This document shows positions 51,373-62,557 of a DNA stretch of 64,000 nucleotides, one piece after another; the stretch's first letter is position 1, and the number at the start of each line of letters is the position of its first letter. The DNA comes from Drosophila persimilis. Its lineage: Eukaryota > Arthropoda > Insecta > Diptera > Drosophilidae. The notes beneath the pieces were generated by a model. The model ran no database searches, was not told the DNA's origin, and worked only from the letters and a program-made list of their open reading frames with translations. The DNA is taken from contig NW_020825369.1 in assembly GCF_003286085.1 (NCBI RefSeq), positions 62,001-126,000 on the forward strand. The letters are read 5' to 3'. The position numbers and the translations under genes are program-made.

Positions 51373-52509
51373 TTTAATTTCAGTTTCAATATATCATTCT
51401 CCTCCCATCCGTGGCTGTGCTCTGTGTTTGTATCATTCCGTATTTGTATCTCTGTGTATCATTTTGTATCTGTATCTTTGTATCTCTGTCTTTGGGGTCT
51501 GTGTCGTAGATGTCGGATTTTATGGCCCCGGCTGGAGGTCAGTAGCACATGCCACAACAGCAGCAGCAGTAACGGCAGCGGGGGCAAGACATTGACATTG
51601 TCATCATTTCGACTTTTATGGCGCCTTTAAAAATGTATCTCGGAAATTGTTCGCCATCTCTCGCTGGAAATGGCGAAACGCAAGCACTGGGAAGCATGTG
51701 CCAAGAAGGAAATCAAAGTAAGCCGTTGGGAAACGAATACGGAATACCCTGCAAACTGGGGGACAAGGCGTCTTTGGATTGGGGGAGAGATTCGTTTGGA
51801 ATAAACATAAAAAATATAAGAATGGAACAAGAAATGGAAGCCGAACCAGAAGAAGGTAATTCCTAATTATTCAGAGTTGCATTTGAGGGGATTCTGTCGT
51901 TAAATTTCACGAGAAAGAGACCTTTTCTTCAGGAACCTAAGATTTATCGACCCAAAGGGGGTCCCTTCTTTTTCATAGGTGGTTCTTCTTACAAACCTTT
52001 TCCAGAAATCATACAACCCCTAATTTTACAGGGCATTCAATGAAAAATGAACAATTTTTCGCCTTTTCTCTTGCTAGCATGAAAATTTTGCAGTTTGTTT
52101 TTTGGCCAATTTATACGAGATATAAGATACTTCTGCCCCGCCCCTCGCTGCCGCCCATCGGGTATATGTTTACACAGAAGAATGTGTGTGGAGAACGAAA
52201 ACAATAAATCGGAAAAGCAGGCGCAAAAGAATTTCCTAATTAATGAGAGCTCGCGAGGGTCGAACGTTCGTCCGTCCGTCCATAAAAATATATAAATTTG
52301 TTCAACAAATTAGCCAAAAAGTCGAAAAGACCACCCTGGAGGAGGAGGAGGAGGAGGAGAAGGAGAAGCCACTCTGGAGGGAAATACTGGGAAAACAGTC
52401 TGGGGCAACCAAATGAGCAGAAAACATGCAACAATCCAAGCCAGCAATTCTTTCGGGGAGTGCCACACGTCTATGTCTCTATTTGGGTATTGAGCCCCCA
52501 GTTAAAGAT

Positions 52510-52546
52510 GGGTTTGGGTTTGGGTTTGGGTTTGGGTTTGGTTTTG
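52510..52546 (+). repeat. TTTGGG hexamer repeat (G-quadruplex capable)
   Basis: Five GGG runs separated by TTT, then GGTTTTGG. Confidence 0.9.
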
Positions 52547-53359
52547 GTCATTTTAATTAGCCAAATTAAATTCACATTCGGGACAGAGAGCAGAGAGCAG
52601 GTGGCAAACGAAACGTTAAATGAAAATCGATGCACAGCCAAAGCAAACAACAAATAAAGATAGAGATAGAGATAGAGATAGATATGTGGCTGTGTATTTT
52701 CCACATTTATTTCAATTATAATACAGAGACAGTGGCTGTGGCTGTGGCTGTGGCAGTGGTAGGTGGATAAACAAATTGAATTCGAATTCGAATTCTCATT
52801 CATCATGTGACCTCCTCAAGTGATGAGGCAAACAACAACAACAACAACAATGGAAAAGCTGGAAATTAGTTGAGGTGTTTACCCACTCGCCATTCACCGG
52901 CTGGGAGTATCATTTGTATTTGTAGAGCAAACATTCGAGGGAACGAATAAAATATGGAGATTCCATGAGAGATTATCGTTTTCAGTTCGAGTGGATTCCA
53001 AAACGGGTCTTAGACGTTGTTTGTTTTCTCAATTAAGGAAACATTTCACACAAGTTTTCCATCACATATTTCGTAGATACATATTTCCATGCATTTCGAA
53101 TGAAGCGCTCCCAAGCTTGTATGCCAATTGAAGGCCCAAATACTCTCTTGTTTATAAGAAAAGAGAGTCTTCAAAGCTGAAGAATCGAACAGAAATCCAA
53201 AGATCATGAAAGGACTTTCGCTTCATACGAATCCAAAGGTTTCCATCAAACTTCTATGGTAGCTATTATGGGAGTGTCTTTTATGTGCATATCTTTTAGG
53301 GGAGTACCTTTCAGAGGAGTATCTCTCAGGAGAATATCTGCAATGGTTGTATCTTAGAG

Positions 53360-54440
53360 AACATGTCTCATAGGAAAGTATCATCAATGAAGGTATCTCT
53401 TGGTAAAGTATCTTTTGGTAAAGATTCTTCTAGAAAGGTATCTTCTAAAAAAGTATCTTCTAGAAAAGTATCTCCTAGAAAAGTATCTTCTAGAAAAGTA
53501 TCTTGTAGTAACATATCTACTAGTATAGTATCTTGCAGAAAAGTATCTTTTAGTAAAGTATCTTCTAAAAAAGTATCTGTTCGTAAGGTATCTTCTAACA
53601 AAAAGTATCTTTTAGTAAAGTATATTTTAAAAACGTATCTTTCAATAATGTATCTTTTAGTAAAGTATCTTCTAGAAAAGCATCTGTTAGTACAGTTTCT
53701 TCTAAAAAAGTATCTTCTAGAAAAGTATCTCCTAGAAAAGTATCTTCTAGAAAAGTATCTTCTAGAAAAGTATCTTCTAGAAAAGTATCTTCTAGAAAAG
53801 TATCTCCTAGAAAAGTATCTTTTGTTAAAGTATCTTCTAAAAAAGTATCTTTTCAAAACGTATCTTTCAAGAAATTATCTTTTAGTAACTATTAATTATC
53901 TTCGCACAAAAAGTATTTATTGAAAACGTATCTTTCAATAATGTATCTTTTAGTAACGTATCTACAAGAAAAGTATCTTTTAGTAAAGTATCTTCTAAAA
54001 AAGTATCTATTCGTAAAGTATCTTCAAACAAAAAGTATCTTTTAGTAAAATATCTATTAAAAACGTATCTTTCAATAATGTAGTTTTTAGTAACGTATCT
54101 TCTAGAAAGGTATCTTTTAGTAATGTCTCTTCGAAAAAACTATCTTTCGAGAGAATACTTTAGTGGCGTATCTTTAAGTGTCTTCAACGAATGTATCTTT
54201 TAGATGAATATCTTTCAGGAGAGTATCACCAATGAAAGTATCTTTTGGAAAAGTATCTTTCAGGGTAGTAAATTCTAAGCAGGTATTTTTTAGGCAAGTA
54301 TCTTCGGGTATATTTCAGGAAAGAATCATTCAAGAAAGTATCTTTCAGGAAAGAATCGTTCAAGAAAGTATCTTACAGGACAGAATCTTGCAGGAAAGTG
54401 TCTTTATGAGAAATATCTTCGACGGGTGTATCTTTCCGTG
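53360..54440 (+). repeat. 15-bp minisatellite AGTATCTTCTAGAAA with ten TTCTAGAA palindromes
   Basis: Dozens of units. The most homogeneous stretch is 53700-53820, with degenerate copies extending to about 53260 and 54470. A 15-bp unit without stops leaves several frames open (SSRKV, KYLLE, RRYFS), which are not genes. Exact TTCTAGAA occurs ten times between about 53428 and 54100. This octamer fits the heat-shock-factor inverted pentamer nTTCnnGAAn. Confidence 0.85.
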
Positions 54441-54479
54441 GAGTATCTTTAATGGTTGTATCTTTCATATGACAGTACA

Positions 54480-57400
54480 TTCATGGACGAGTACTTTCAC
54501 AAAATACGATTACAACCCAATAAAAGTTATTCTTGTTGTAGAGCTCTTATCACTCCACTCCCCTCTCTCTCTCTCGGTCTCTCTCTCTTCTGATTACCCA
54601 ATGAGTCAGCAGGAAAATCAAAGAACGAAAAGAAAAGAATACGAGTAGGAGATTGCTGAGGCAATCTTTCAATCCCCAGAAGCAGCACTGACGCGTCGTC
54701 ATGCCACAATGCCACACATTTAATTGCATTATCAGCCTGACTCAATTAGCCATGGATGTAAACTATACACAGACACATACACAGAGGCACAGATAGATAC
54801 AGACTCATCGTTGCTTATCTTTTTTGCCATTGCGGTTCTCTTTCTTCGGCGACCCAAGAAAAAACCAGAAGCCAAGATTCATTATTAGATTAGAATGCGG
54901 CGCAGACCTCAGGGATGGGTGTATGTATTTCTGGACAAATATTAGATAACATTCTGATAGATTTATCTTTTCTTTTTTCCCCTACTCTATTTATCTATTC
55001 CCCATGCAAACTTTCAGTTTCCTTTAACGGTCTCTTGGCCATTAAAATGTAGCTAAAATGGCCATAAAGAACTCACTGGGGTAATCCCCCCAGAGTGGGG
55101 GACATCGACACCTTGCTGTGAGGCACGAGGGGCACCCCATGGAGTGCCGGTCGGCTCTCATTACCGTAGAGTTCGTGACCTACCGCAACTGTTTACGAGG
55201 GGAAAAAGAGTGCTTCCGAGGTGCGAAGAGTTGTTAAATCCCTACAAAATATGATTCGTTCGAAGGGCAGTAGGAAAATCCAAATAAATTAAGAAAATTT
55301 CACTGGAAAAATGTGCTTAAAATTCTCAAGAAATAAAGCCAATTTGTGGGAGAAATCTTTTCGACATGAAACGCATACACACAGATACAGATACACCAAT
55401 ACATTGAAAACATGGGATGTAAAAACAGGAAAAAGGTGGACGACCCCGCCACAGGATGCAGCCGCCACAAAAACAAAAACAAAAACAGAGGCACCTCTAA
55501 AACAACAACAAAAAACAAGGAAAACGTCTATGAAAATTACAGGAAAAACAGCGCAGGAAAACGCAATAAAAAATTTAAAAATTACAAAAAATATTCTTGA
55601 ATTTATAAAAATATGAATTTATTTTGAAAATCAACATTTTGAAAGTACATATTTTTGCACTGATTAAAAGAAATTCGAGAGATTTTCTTCCTGTTTTGAG
55701 AGCAGAATGAAAATGAGGAAAACAAAGCAAAACAATGAACAGAGACAGAGAGAGAGAAAGAGAAAGAGAGAGTAACAGAAAAGGATACAGAGAGAGACAG
55801 AAGTGGAAAAGAGAGCGTTTCTTGGAACAGAGTGAGAGAGAGAGAGAGCAAAATAAATAGACAAAGAGCGGGAGAGAGTGCGGCTGTCCGCTCAATGGTA
55901 GGCAACACTTTTCCGACGGTCCGACAACGCGGCGTATGCGTAATGTGAGCCAAAGAAAAGCCCTGCAATAGTGGAATGACGGAAAATTTAAGTTTTCTGT
56001 CCCCTGTACCCTGTCTGTCGCCGCCGCTCCCTCTCTCACACACCCTTTCGGGGGACGTCCCCCCCCCCCCCCCGCCATTTTGACAGCTCCAACGACTTCC
56101 TGACGTTCAGGCAGGCAGGAGCGCAATTTATGGCGTGGCAATGCGTACAAGAGAGCCCCCAAAGAGCCAGTAAGGGGAGCAGAGGTGGAGAGGCAGTGTC
56201 CTGCAGGTGGGGGGGTGTGCTGAGGGGCAGGAACACACATAAATTTAAAATGTATTTCGAGGTGAGGAAAACAGAGGAGAACAGGGGCAGCTGTGTTTCA
56301 TTTGCCTGCTTTTCCACTTATCCCCCGCACTCCCGCTGTCCCTCTCTCTCTCTCTCTGCCTCTCTTTCTGCCCCCTCTACTTTACTCGCATGTTGCATTT
56401 TTTTTTTTTTTTAATTTTTTGATATAAAAATATTTTTGTTTCGCTTTCATGTGGGGCGGAAAAACTTAACTTGCAACAACTGAAAATGTTTTTCCTTTTT
56501 TTTTTTGTGCTCTCTCTCAGACCTGGCTCCCTCTCTCTCTTGGGTCAAGAGTTCTCTCATTGTTTTGTTTACAGAGCAAAAGTCAATTTCAACTGCATTT
56601 CATTAAAATTTTTGTAAACTACACAAAGGGAAAAAAAATAAAGAAAATAATGAGTAAGTGAGGTTTTCTAATGGGGAAATTATGAGGCATAGAGTGTGCA
56701 CCTATGGGGCATCTAGGACTCCTAGAAGCTTAGAGGTCCTTTCCTTGGACTTTTCCACCAACTAAAGATTCAAGATTCATTAAAAAGTAATTAAATGACT
56801 ATTAAGCATGGTTTTTCATGGAAATATGAGACTTGGGAATATATCTATTGTAAATTACTGCCTCTGGAGTGGAATTAAACATTTTTTTAACCGAAATTTC
56901 ATTCAATTTTGGGTTGCACATGCAAAAAGGTGGTGTTTTCTACCACAAAAAGCCGTAGAATTCTTGGTAAAGGAAGGGATATCCTTCTGAAAAACACTCT
57001 AAAATATGAATTCCTTGGCAACTCAAATATCCGTCATATATTCTCTCGCATACTCTTCCGTTTCTTGGCTCAGAGCATCCCTCCAGCCGTCTAACGTCTT
57101 AGCTATTTGCCAATTCAAACATTTACTTCCTCGTAGCTCAATATTTGTTTACTCCGGTGTAGAATATCCGTACCCGGCATTCTCTTTGGCCACATCACCC
57201 ACCACCCTCTTCCGCTCCCCTCCCGTCCCCTCCCCTCCCCGCACGAATCGAATCGAAGCACAAAAAGCGAAAGGTAACACTCAAAATACTAAATGAACTT
57301 GGGAAATGGTTTTTCTGGTCGAAAACATTTAGTTGCAATTACTTTGTTTTTGTTTTTTTAGATTGTTGTCTCACTACGACTATATGTTATATACATGGAT

Positions 57401-57880
57401 ATGTATTATTATTATTAAATACATTCGTAAATTACGTATTTCTATAAAGCACTCGGGCACACGCAAACAAACAGACAAACAAACGCACACACAGTGTCAT
57501 ACACGCGCGACGACGATTCACGGGGATAAAATCACGGGATACCCTGTAGACCCCGCTCTGGGCAGTGCTTTGTTGGTGGCACACCTAAAGCACAGCTATT
57601 TGTGCATTGTGCGGCTTTGGCTTTTGGTTATTTCTTTCACATAATATCGCTAGTATTTCTTCGGGGGGTATTATTTTTGACTATATTTTCAGACGCATCG
57701 GTAGGAGGACGATGCGACGCGTTTCACTGTTAACTGACGGCCGAAATAAGCGCCAGACGCGATATAAGCGGAATAGAGTTTGCTATAAACAAAATGTGCT
57801 ATAATCTGAGAGAGCGGCGGCAATAATAACAAAAGCACAGCGCGCGAGAGCGCACATGCAAAGGCAACAACAAAGGCCGA
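54480..57880. other. Intronic, no firm gene
   Basis: Ordinary intronic sequence with GA tracts (55741-55860), a C run (56060-56075) and T runs (56398-56412). One segment (55080-55250) is notably complex and GC-balanced; see findings. Confidence 0.5.
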
Positions 57881-58200
57881 CATCGAGAGAGAGAGAGAGA
57901 GCACCAGCCAAACGCAACGAAAAAAAAGCGTCATTCCAGAGAGAGAGAGAGAGACGGAGCGTAAGAGCTTCATGGCATTCCATGCACTTGCTGGCTCTCC
58001 CACGCTCTCGTATCGCAAAACAAACAAAAGCACAAAGCGTGCGCAGAGAGTGAGAGAGAGAGAGAGAGAGCGTGCCATGTAACCGTATTATGCCGGCTGC
58101 AGGCTTCTATAAAAGTGCGAGCGGCCAGTCGCCCGCCCAAAGGCGACAATAAAAAGCTTCAAAGTCAAGTCAACAACAACAAAAAGCAGCTTCGTGAAAA
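57880..58200 (+). promoter_or_regulatory. GAGA-rich TATA promoter candidate, plus strand
   Basis: Three GAGAGA clusters (57886-57902, 57938-57954, 58043-58070) precede TTCTATAAAAGTGCGAGCGG, with TATAAAA at 58108-58114. A CAA-rich stretch (CAAGTCAACAACAAC) typical of fly 5' UTRs follows. A transcript would start near 58135-58140 and run antisense to PHACTR inside its giant intron. The first ATG (58255) opens only 32 codons, so the product may be a noncoding RNA, a small ORF or a spliced leader exon. No product is recognised. Confidence 0.45.
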
Positions 58201-58523
58201 TTTAATAGTCATCAACAAAAAAAAAAGCAACAACAACAAGATCCCTGGCTAATTATGAGAGCAGGGGCCCAACAAAAAGATGAGACTTTCCACACATGTG
58301 TGGGTGTGACAGAGAGACAGACAAAACTTGATGTTTGTTTAAGCAGTCTCTAGGCCTTAATCCATTCCTCCCCCTTTCCCTCTCTTTCCCCTTGGGCACA
58401 CGCATAACATTTTTTTTTATCAAAGATTCCTCCCATTTTATTTGGTTGGAAATTTAACAAACAAGCGATAAACATTTAAAAACTCAAAAAAGGCAAGCAC
58501 ATCAAAATCATCTGCCAGGCAAT

Positions 58524-58563
<40 letters not shown>

Positions 58564-59101
58564 AGGGCCTTAACTAGGCGTTAACTGAGCTTAAATGAGC
58601 TTCAAGTGTCTCTAATTTATGGCTTATGGGTATGACAATCAAGTAGAACATTAAGGGCAGACAGTAGACAGTAGTCTCTAACGATACGATAAAAAGAGTA
58701 GGATATATGTATGTACATATAAGCTAAGAGAGAAAGAGATACACGTACATATGTAGGGCCATAAAAGTCCGATTACGATTGCATATTGCATTCCTCGCCA
58801 GAGAACAAAGGCATTTTTGCTTTTGGTACTGACTTTTTCTACTGCTCTGTATGGGGGGGGGGGGGGGGGGGGAGGCACACAGACATTCTTTAGAGAAGTA
58901 TATCTTCTTTTTTTATTTTAAAAGTATTCAAGTAGGGGAAACAGAAAGTACATTCGCACTGCTTTACACATTTCCCCTTCCACTGCTTGCCTTCAGCAAA
59001 GGTCTTACGTTGCCTACTTTTCGGCTGATCGGCCCATAGAAATAAATCAATCACGCTCACACACTCCTTTATATGGGATAGGATATCAGTGGATCACTCA
59101 C
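58201..59101. other. Intronic, no gene seen; GT and G-run microsatellites
   Basis: (GT)n at 58525-58561 and a run of about 20 G at 58853-58872. The 32-codon frame at 58255-58353 (plus) follows the promoter candidate. Confidence 0.5.
58525..58561 (+). repeat. (GT)18 microsatellite
   Basis: Pure GT dinucleotides. Confidence 0.95.
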
Positions 59102-59602
59102 CATTATTATTGCTGATGGCGAATCGCTGCTGCAGCTGCTGTGCCAGCGCCTGATGATGCTGCGCCAGCGGTGTCAATGGCGGCGGCTGCTGCTGCTGCT
59201 GGCCCACGCCCAATTGCTGTGGCGCCGACTGTGAATGGGGCACGCCGCCACTCAATGAGGATGTGTCCGAAGAGCCATCCCCTCCGGCACCTCCTCCGCC
59301 ACCACCACCACCAATAAGGCAGCCATTGGCCATGGAATTCTGTGGCTGGCCGCCGGCACCTCCGTTGAACTGTTGCACGGAAATCGAATTGGGAAGACCA
59401 TGCTGCTGTTGCTGCTGTTGTTGTTGTTGTTGCTGTTGGCTGGCGGAAATTAGGGGATTCCCTGCCGTGCCATAGGTGGTGGCATTTATGGAATTATTGG
59501 CCTGATTCATGGAATTGTTGTGGACGGCTGTGCTGAGTAAAGAGCCATTGGCGGTGGCTCCACCTCCTCCTCCTCCTCCATTGTTGTAGTACGACTCCTC
59601 GC
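59102..59602 (-). CDS. CG32264: PHACTR-family gene, linker exon (polyG / polyQ)
   Basis: A 501-nt (167-codon) phase 1 to phase 1 exon. The acceptor is TTTTTTTTTGCAG (59603 up) and the donor AATG|GTGAGTGA (59100-59101). Joined to exon 60776-60874 the frame reads PEPG-EESYYNN, a Gly run, ATANGSLLSTAVHN, a polyQ run, HGLPNSISVQQFNGG, another Gly run, DGSSDTSSLSGG and a Gln/Pro-rich end (PPPLTPLAQHHQALAQQLQQ, RFAISNNN). Low-complexity, probably disordered linker after the N-terminal RPEL motif. No domain was recognised in this exon alone. It is the last exon before the giant intron. Confidence 0.85.
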
Positions 59603-60775
59603 CTGCAAAAAAAAACACAAAGAGAGGGAACACAAGTCATTCATAAAAGCTCGCTTGCATTGGTTGTCCGCAAACTTTTGGCGGAAATAAGCTTTTTCCT
59701 AGCATAAACTTTCGCCGACCAACACGCCATCTGTGGGAGAGTGGCTGAACTAAGTGCTTTTGCAGGGACTGCCACACGCGGCATTAAGTTGAGGCAGGTT
59801 CGGTTCGCAGTCCCCTCTCTCCCTCGCACTCTCTCTCTCTTTTCTCTGTCTCTCATTTGAATGCATTTCGCGTTCGATTCTCCTTCTTTCTCTTCCTCCT
59901 CCTCCTGCTGCTGTTTCTTTTGATTTCGCTTTGGGCCTTTGGACAATTAGCCGTCGCTTGAGCAAACTGATTAATTGGCATTTAAGCGACTTGTCGCGAC
60001 GCGACACAGCGACGACAGTGACGACAGCGATGGCTGTGACAACGGCGCCTCCTTCTAGTGGCTACTCCTCCAGGCAACCCCTCCTTTCTCGCGCCGCCTT
60101 CTTTTGACCAATTGACGTCTCCGTCTTGTTGCCTGTCACGTCTCGTATCCGCGCAGGCGGAAGGAAGACTCTTCTTCGCGTTTTAGCAAACAATTTAGCA
60201 AAGTGCAAAGCCGTCTGGCAAATCATTTGATAGACTGGAAGGAGAGGGGTAAGGGCGATGGCTGGAATAAGCCAACAGAGTTGGCTAAATCGTGCGTGGC
60301 TTATGGCCAATTTCCGCTATGTTTTCTTGGCTCTTCTGCTCCCCTTTCTGCCATCAAATATGCTTACGGGAGCGGGAAAAGCGGAAACTGCCGACTATCA
60401 AAATCTGAGAGCGTCTGTGGTAGCTAGAGGGACAAAGGCCAGAAGCCAGTGGCCATTGAAGAGGGTCGAAAAGGGAATGTTGAGAAAGTTTTGAGAGGCG
60501 GCTTTTGAGGTGTTTTTGAAAGTGGTTTTTTGAGGATGCTTTGAGTAATTTTTGTTGGTTTTCGAAGGAACTTGGGCTACAATTTAGGGAAACTTCAACG
60601 AAAACTTCCTAGTTCCCATCGAAAAGACTGCCTTTAGCACGTATCGAGTGTAGGGCCCAAGAAAGACCACCTTCCGGGGGGGGTGGGGAATCTCCATATA
60701 CTCCATCCCCAATTCCTTATTCCTAATTCGTTTGGAAAAACTTTGAAGCTCTTCAAAAGCCGACGAAAAACTTAC
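59603..60775 (-). other. PHACTR intron, about 1.17 kb
   Basis: Donor GTAAG (60771-60775), acceptor at 59603. CT and CTCCTC patches; no gene seen. Confidence 0.8.
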
Positions 60776-60874
60776 CCGGTTCCGGTATATTCCCCAGCGG
60801 ACTCTCCGGCAGCAGTATCCCCTTTTGCACCAGCTCATCCCGATTGGCACGTACAGAAATCTTGCGCTCCAAAG
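60776..60874 (-). CDS. CG32264: PHACTR-family gene, N-terminal RPEL motif exon
   Basis: A 99-nt exon, phase 1 at both ends; acceptor GTTTGCAG|CTTTGG, donor CCGG|GTAAGT. The frame reads LERKISVRANRDELVQKGIL followed by LPESPLGNIPEP. The R-A-N-R-D-E-L-V...GIL pattern is a divergent N-terminal RPEL repeat as in vertebrate PHACTR proteins (LERKIS then a basic residue, EEL, KRGVL). RPEL motifs bind monomeric actin and overlap nuclear-import signals, so the module senses the G-actin pool. Together with the preceding exon this identifies the family with good confidence. The remaining RPEL repeats would be encoded left of the window. Confidence 0.92.
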
Positions 60875-60956
60875 CTGCAAACAACACAGAGAATATCCAT
60901 GAGATACGTGGATCTCAAGAGTCGTTGGCTCAAGAGGCTGAGAGAAAAAAACTTAC

Positions 60957-61121
60957 ATTTGGAGGCCGCTTCGAACTTTTCGCTCTTCTTTTTCCGCCGC
61001 CACTTCCAGGGCTTGAAGAAGCGTCCCAGGGCGCTAAATTTGCTCTTCCGCTCCAGGGGCGGAGTGCGGGTGCCCGATCCGAGGCTGTTTGTGCGTATGG
61101 CAGCTCCATTCTGTTTCTTAG
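60957..61121 (-). CDS. CG32264: PHACTR-family gene, conserved basic block exon (FKPWKWRRKKK)
   Basis: A 165-nt (55-codon) exon. The acceptor is CTCTCTGTCTCTTTGCAG (61122 up) and the donor CAAAT|GTAAGT (60951-60956). The frame begins KKQNGAAIRTNSLGSGTRT and continues PPLERKSKFSALGRFFKPWK then WRRKKKSEKFEAASK. This matches the hallmark PHACTR sequence before the first RPEL motif (PP-RRKSK...GR-FKPWKWRKKKS-KF). The basic stretch probably acts in nuclear import or membrane contact. The exon starts in phase 1, so at least one further upstream coding exon is required and was not firmly found in the window. The intron to the next exon is only 82 bp (60875-60956). Confidence 0.93.
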
Positions 61122-62498
61122 CTGCAAAGAGACAGAGAGAGAGAGAAAGAGAGACAACAATTAGCATATATGGATCTCCGGCATTTCAATCAAAACGTTC
61201 CACGGAAGCGGAAAGAGACGTTCCGCCCATTTTGGGGCCACCGGCAGTGGCTGTGGTTCGCCCACTTTTACCGGCATGCGGCATGCGGCATGTGGCATGG
61301 CGGAATGTTGTTGCAGCATTTATTGTGGCACTCATTGTTGCTGCTGTGGCCGCTGCAATCATCTTTTGCTCTCTTGGAAATTAGGAATTCAAAGCGGGTT
61401 TTTCCTCCCCACACCCCACACCCCACCCCGCCCCCTGGCCACAAAAATAAGTTGTTTACAATTCTTGGGAAACATTTGAATAGCTGCCACATTGCATTCC
61501 ACACAAATGGGTGCAGTGCAGCGACAAGTCTTCTGACTTTTCCTCCTCCTGGCTTTCCCTTGGTGGTGGGGACAGCCCTTTCGAATCGATAGTTTCCATG
61601 GGGACATTCATATGATTTTCAATAGATTTCTATGATATTCACAAACAACAAATCAAAATGCCCCAAAAGAAATTCCTTCCCCGTTCTTTTTTTGGGGCCT
61701 AGACAAACATGGAAATTCCTTTACTGCTATTTGCATTTGGCTTTGGGACATTTCAAAGGCAAACCATCGCTGGAGGAGAGGGGACGGGGGGAAAGGCAGA
61801 TAAGGTACAGGCCAAAGGCAAAACAGCAAAAGAAATGTCATCTCATGCTGGGGCTGGACTCCCAAAGCGACGCAGGAGCCCCTATGCCGCTCCCTGTCTC
61901 CGAATCCCTCTTTCACTGGCAGCCCCACCCACAGGGTGGCTATGCTCAAATAAAGGGTAAGCCATCTGCCTTACCTGCTCTTCGGTATACCCTGCCCTCA
62001 GCCTCAGCCTCAGCCTCTGCGCTGCTGTCTGCCTCCCCCGCTGTTGATGTTTGATGCTGCCTTCAGATAAGCTTTGTCATACAGACACACATCCTCCCCC
62101 CCCCCCCTTCCCCACACACACACACACACACAGATACACACGTTGAAGTGCTGCCTGCATTGAAGCGTTGAAATTAGGCTACAAGGGGGGGATGGGGGAT
62201 AGAAATACGAATAAAAACAACCCACAGAGAGGGGGTAAGCACTGAAGAGCCCAGAAGAGTGGAGTAGCTGGAAGAACAAAGTCCGGAAGGCAGCGGGAGG
62301 GGGGAGGGGAGTGGTAGCCTAGCCAAAGACAACTGTAAAACTACTGCAAATGGGCCAACAGCAGCAACAACAACTACATATTTGGCTTCCATCATGATCT
62401 CTTCTCTGCTCTGCTCTTGCCTGCTCTTCCCATTCGTTTGGCTCTGGCTGGGCAATGGAGTGCCAGTGCTCCAATTGTGGTCAATTGTTGGTCAACAG

Positions 62499-62500
<2 letters not shown>

Positions 62501-62555
<55 letters not shown>
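62501..62555 (+). repeat. (GCA)18 pure trinucleotide repeat
   Basis: Uninterrupted CAG/GCA triplets, then GCCGCAG. No splice sites support its translation. Confidence 0.95.

Positions 62556-62557
<2 letters not shown>

Larger units (their letters stand above)
47917..53340. other. Intronic, no gene seen: microsatellites
   Basis: Contains CT (48121-48143), poly-A (48450-48480), TTG triplets (48715-48769), a C-run cluster (51106-51140), CA (51337-51372), a GGA-triplet patch (52338-52362), TTTGGG hexamers (52510-52546) and AACAAC triplets (52833-52850). Confidence 0.5.
1617..59101 (-). other. Giant PHACTR intron (about 57.5 kb) with nested gene and ratchet splice sites
   Basis: The interval lies between the donor of exon 59102-59602 (AATG|GTGAGTGA) and the acceptor of exon 1356-1616. 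It contains two recursive splice sites (41452/41451 and 21733/21732), alternative first exons (26999-28133, possibly 47880-47916), a complete same-strand pickpocket-type gene (41847-43279) and many simple repeats. Whether one transcript spans it entirely is inferred from matching phase-1 ends and the PHACTR signatures upstream. Confidence 0.6.

Noticed and set aside
52510-52546. Telomere-like TTTGGG repeat as chromosome-fusion relic
   Set aside because: Drosophila telomeres are retrotransposon-based; the array is short and sits among other simple repeats.
53363-53923. 186-codon plus-strand frame and 162-codon minus-strand frame
   Set aside because: Both are translations of the 15-bp minisatellite; a stop-free unit divisible by three keeps frames open automatically.
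55185-55245. U4 snRNA-like word TCCGAGGTGCGA
   Set aside because: Only about 12 nt match what I recall of U4; the flanks do not resemble any snRNA.
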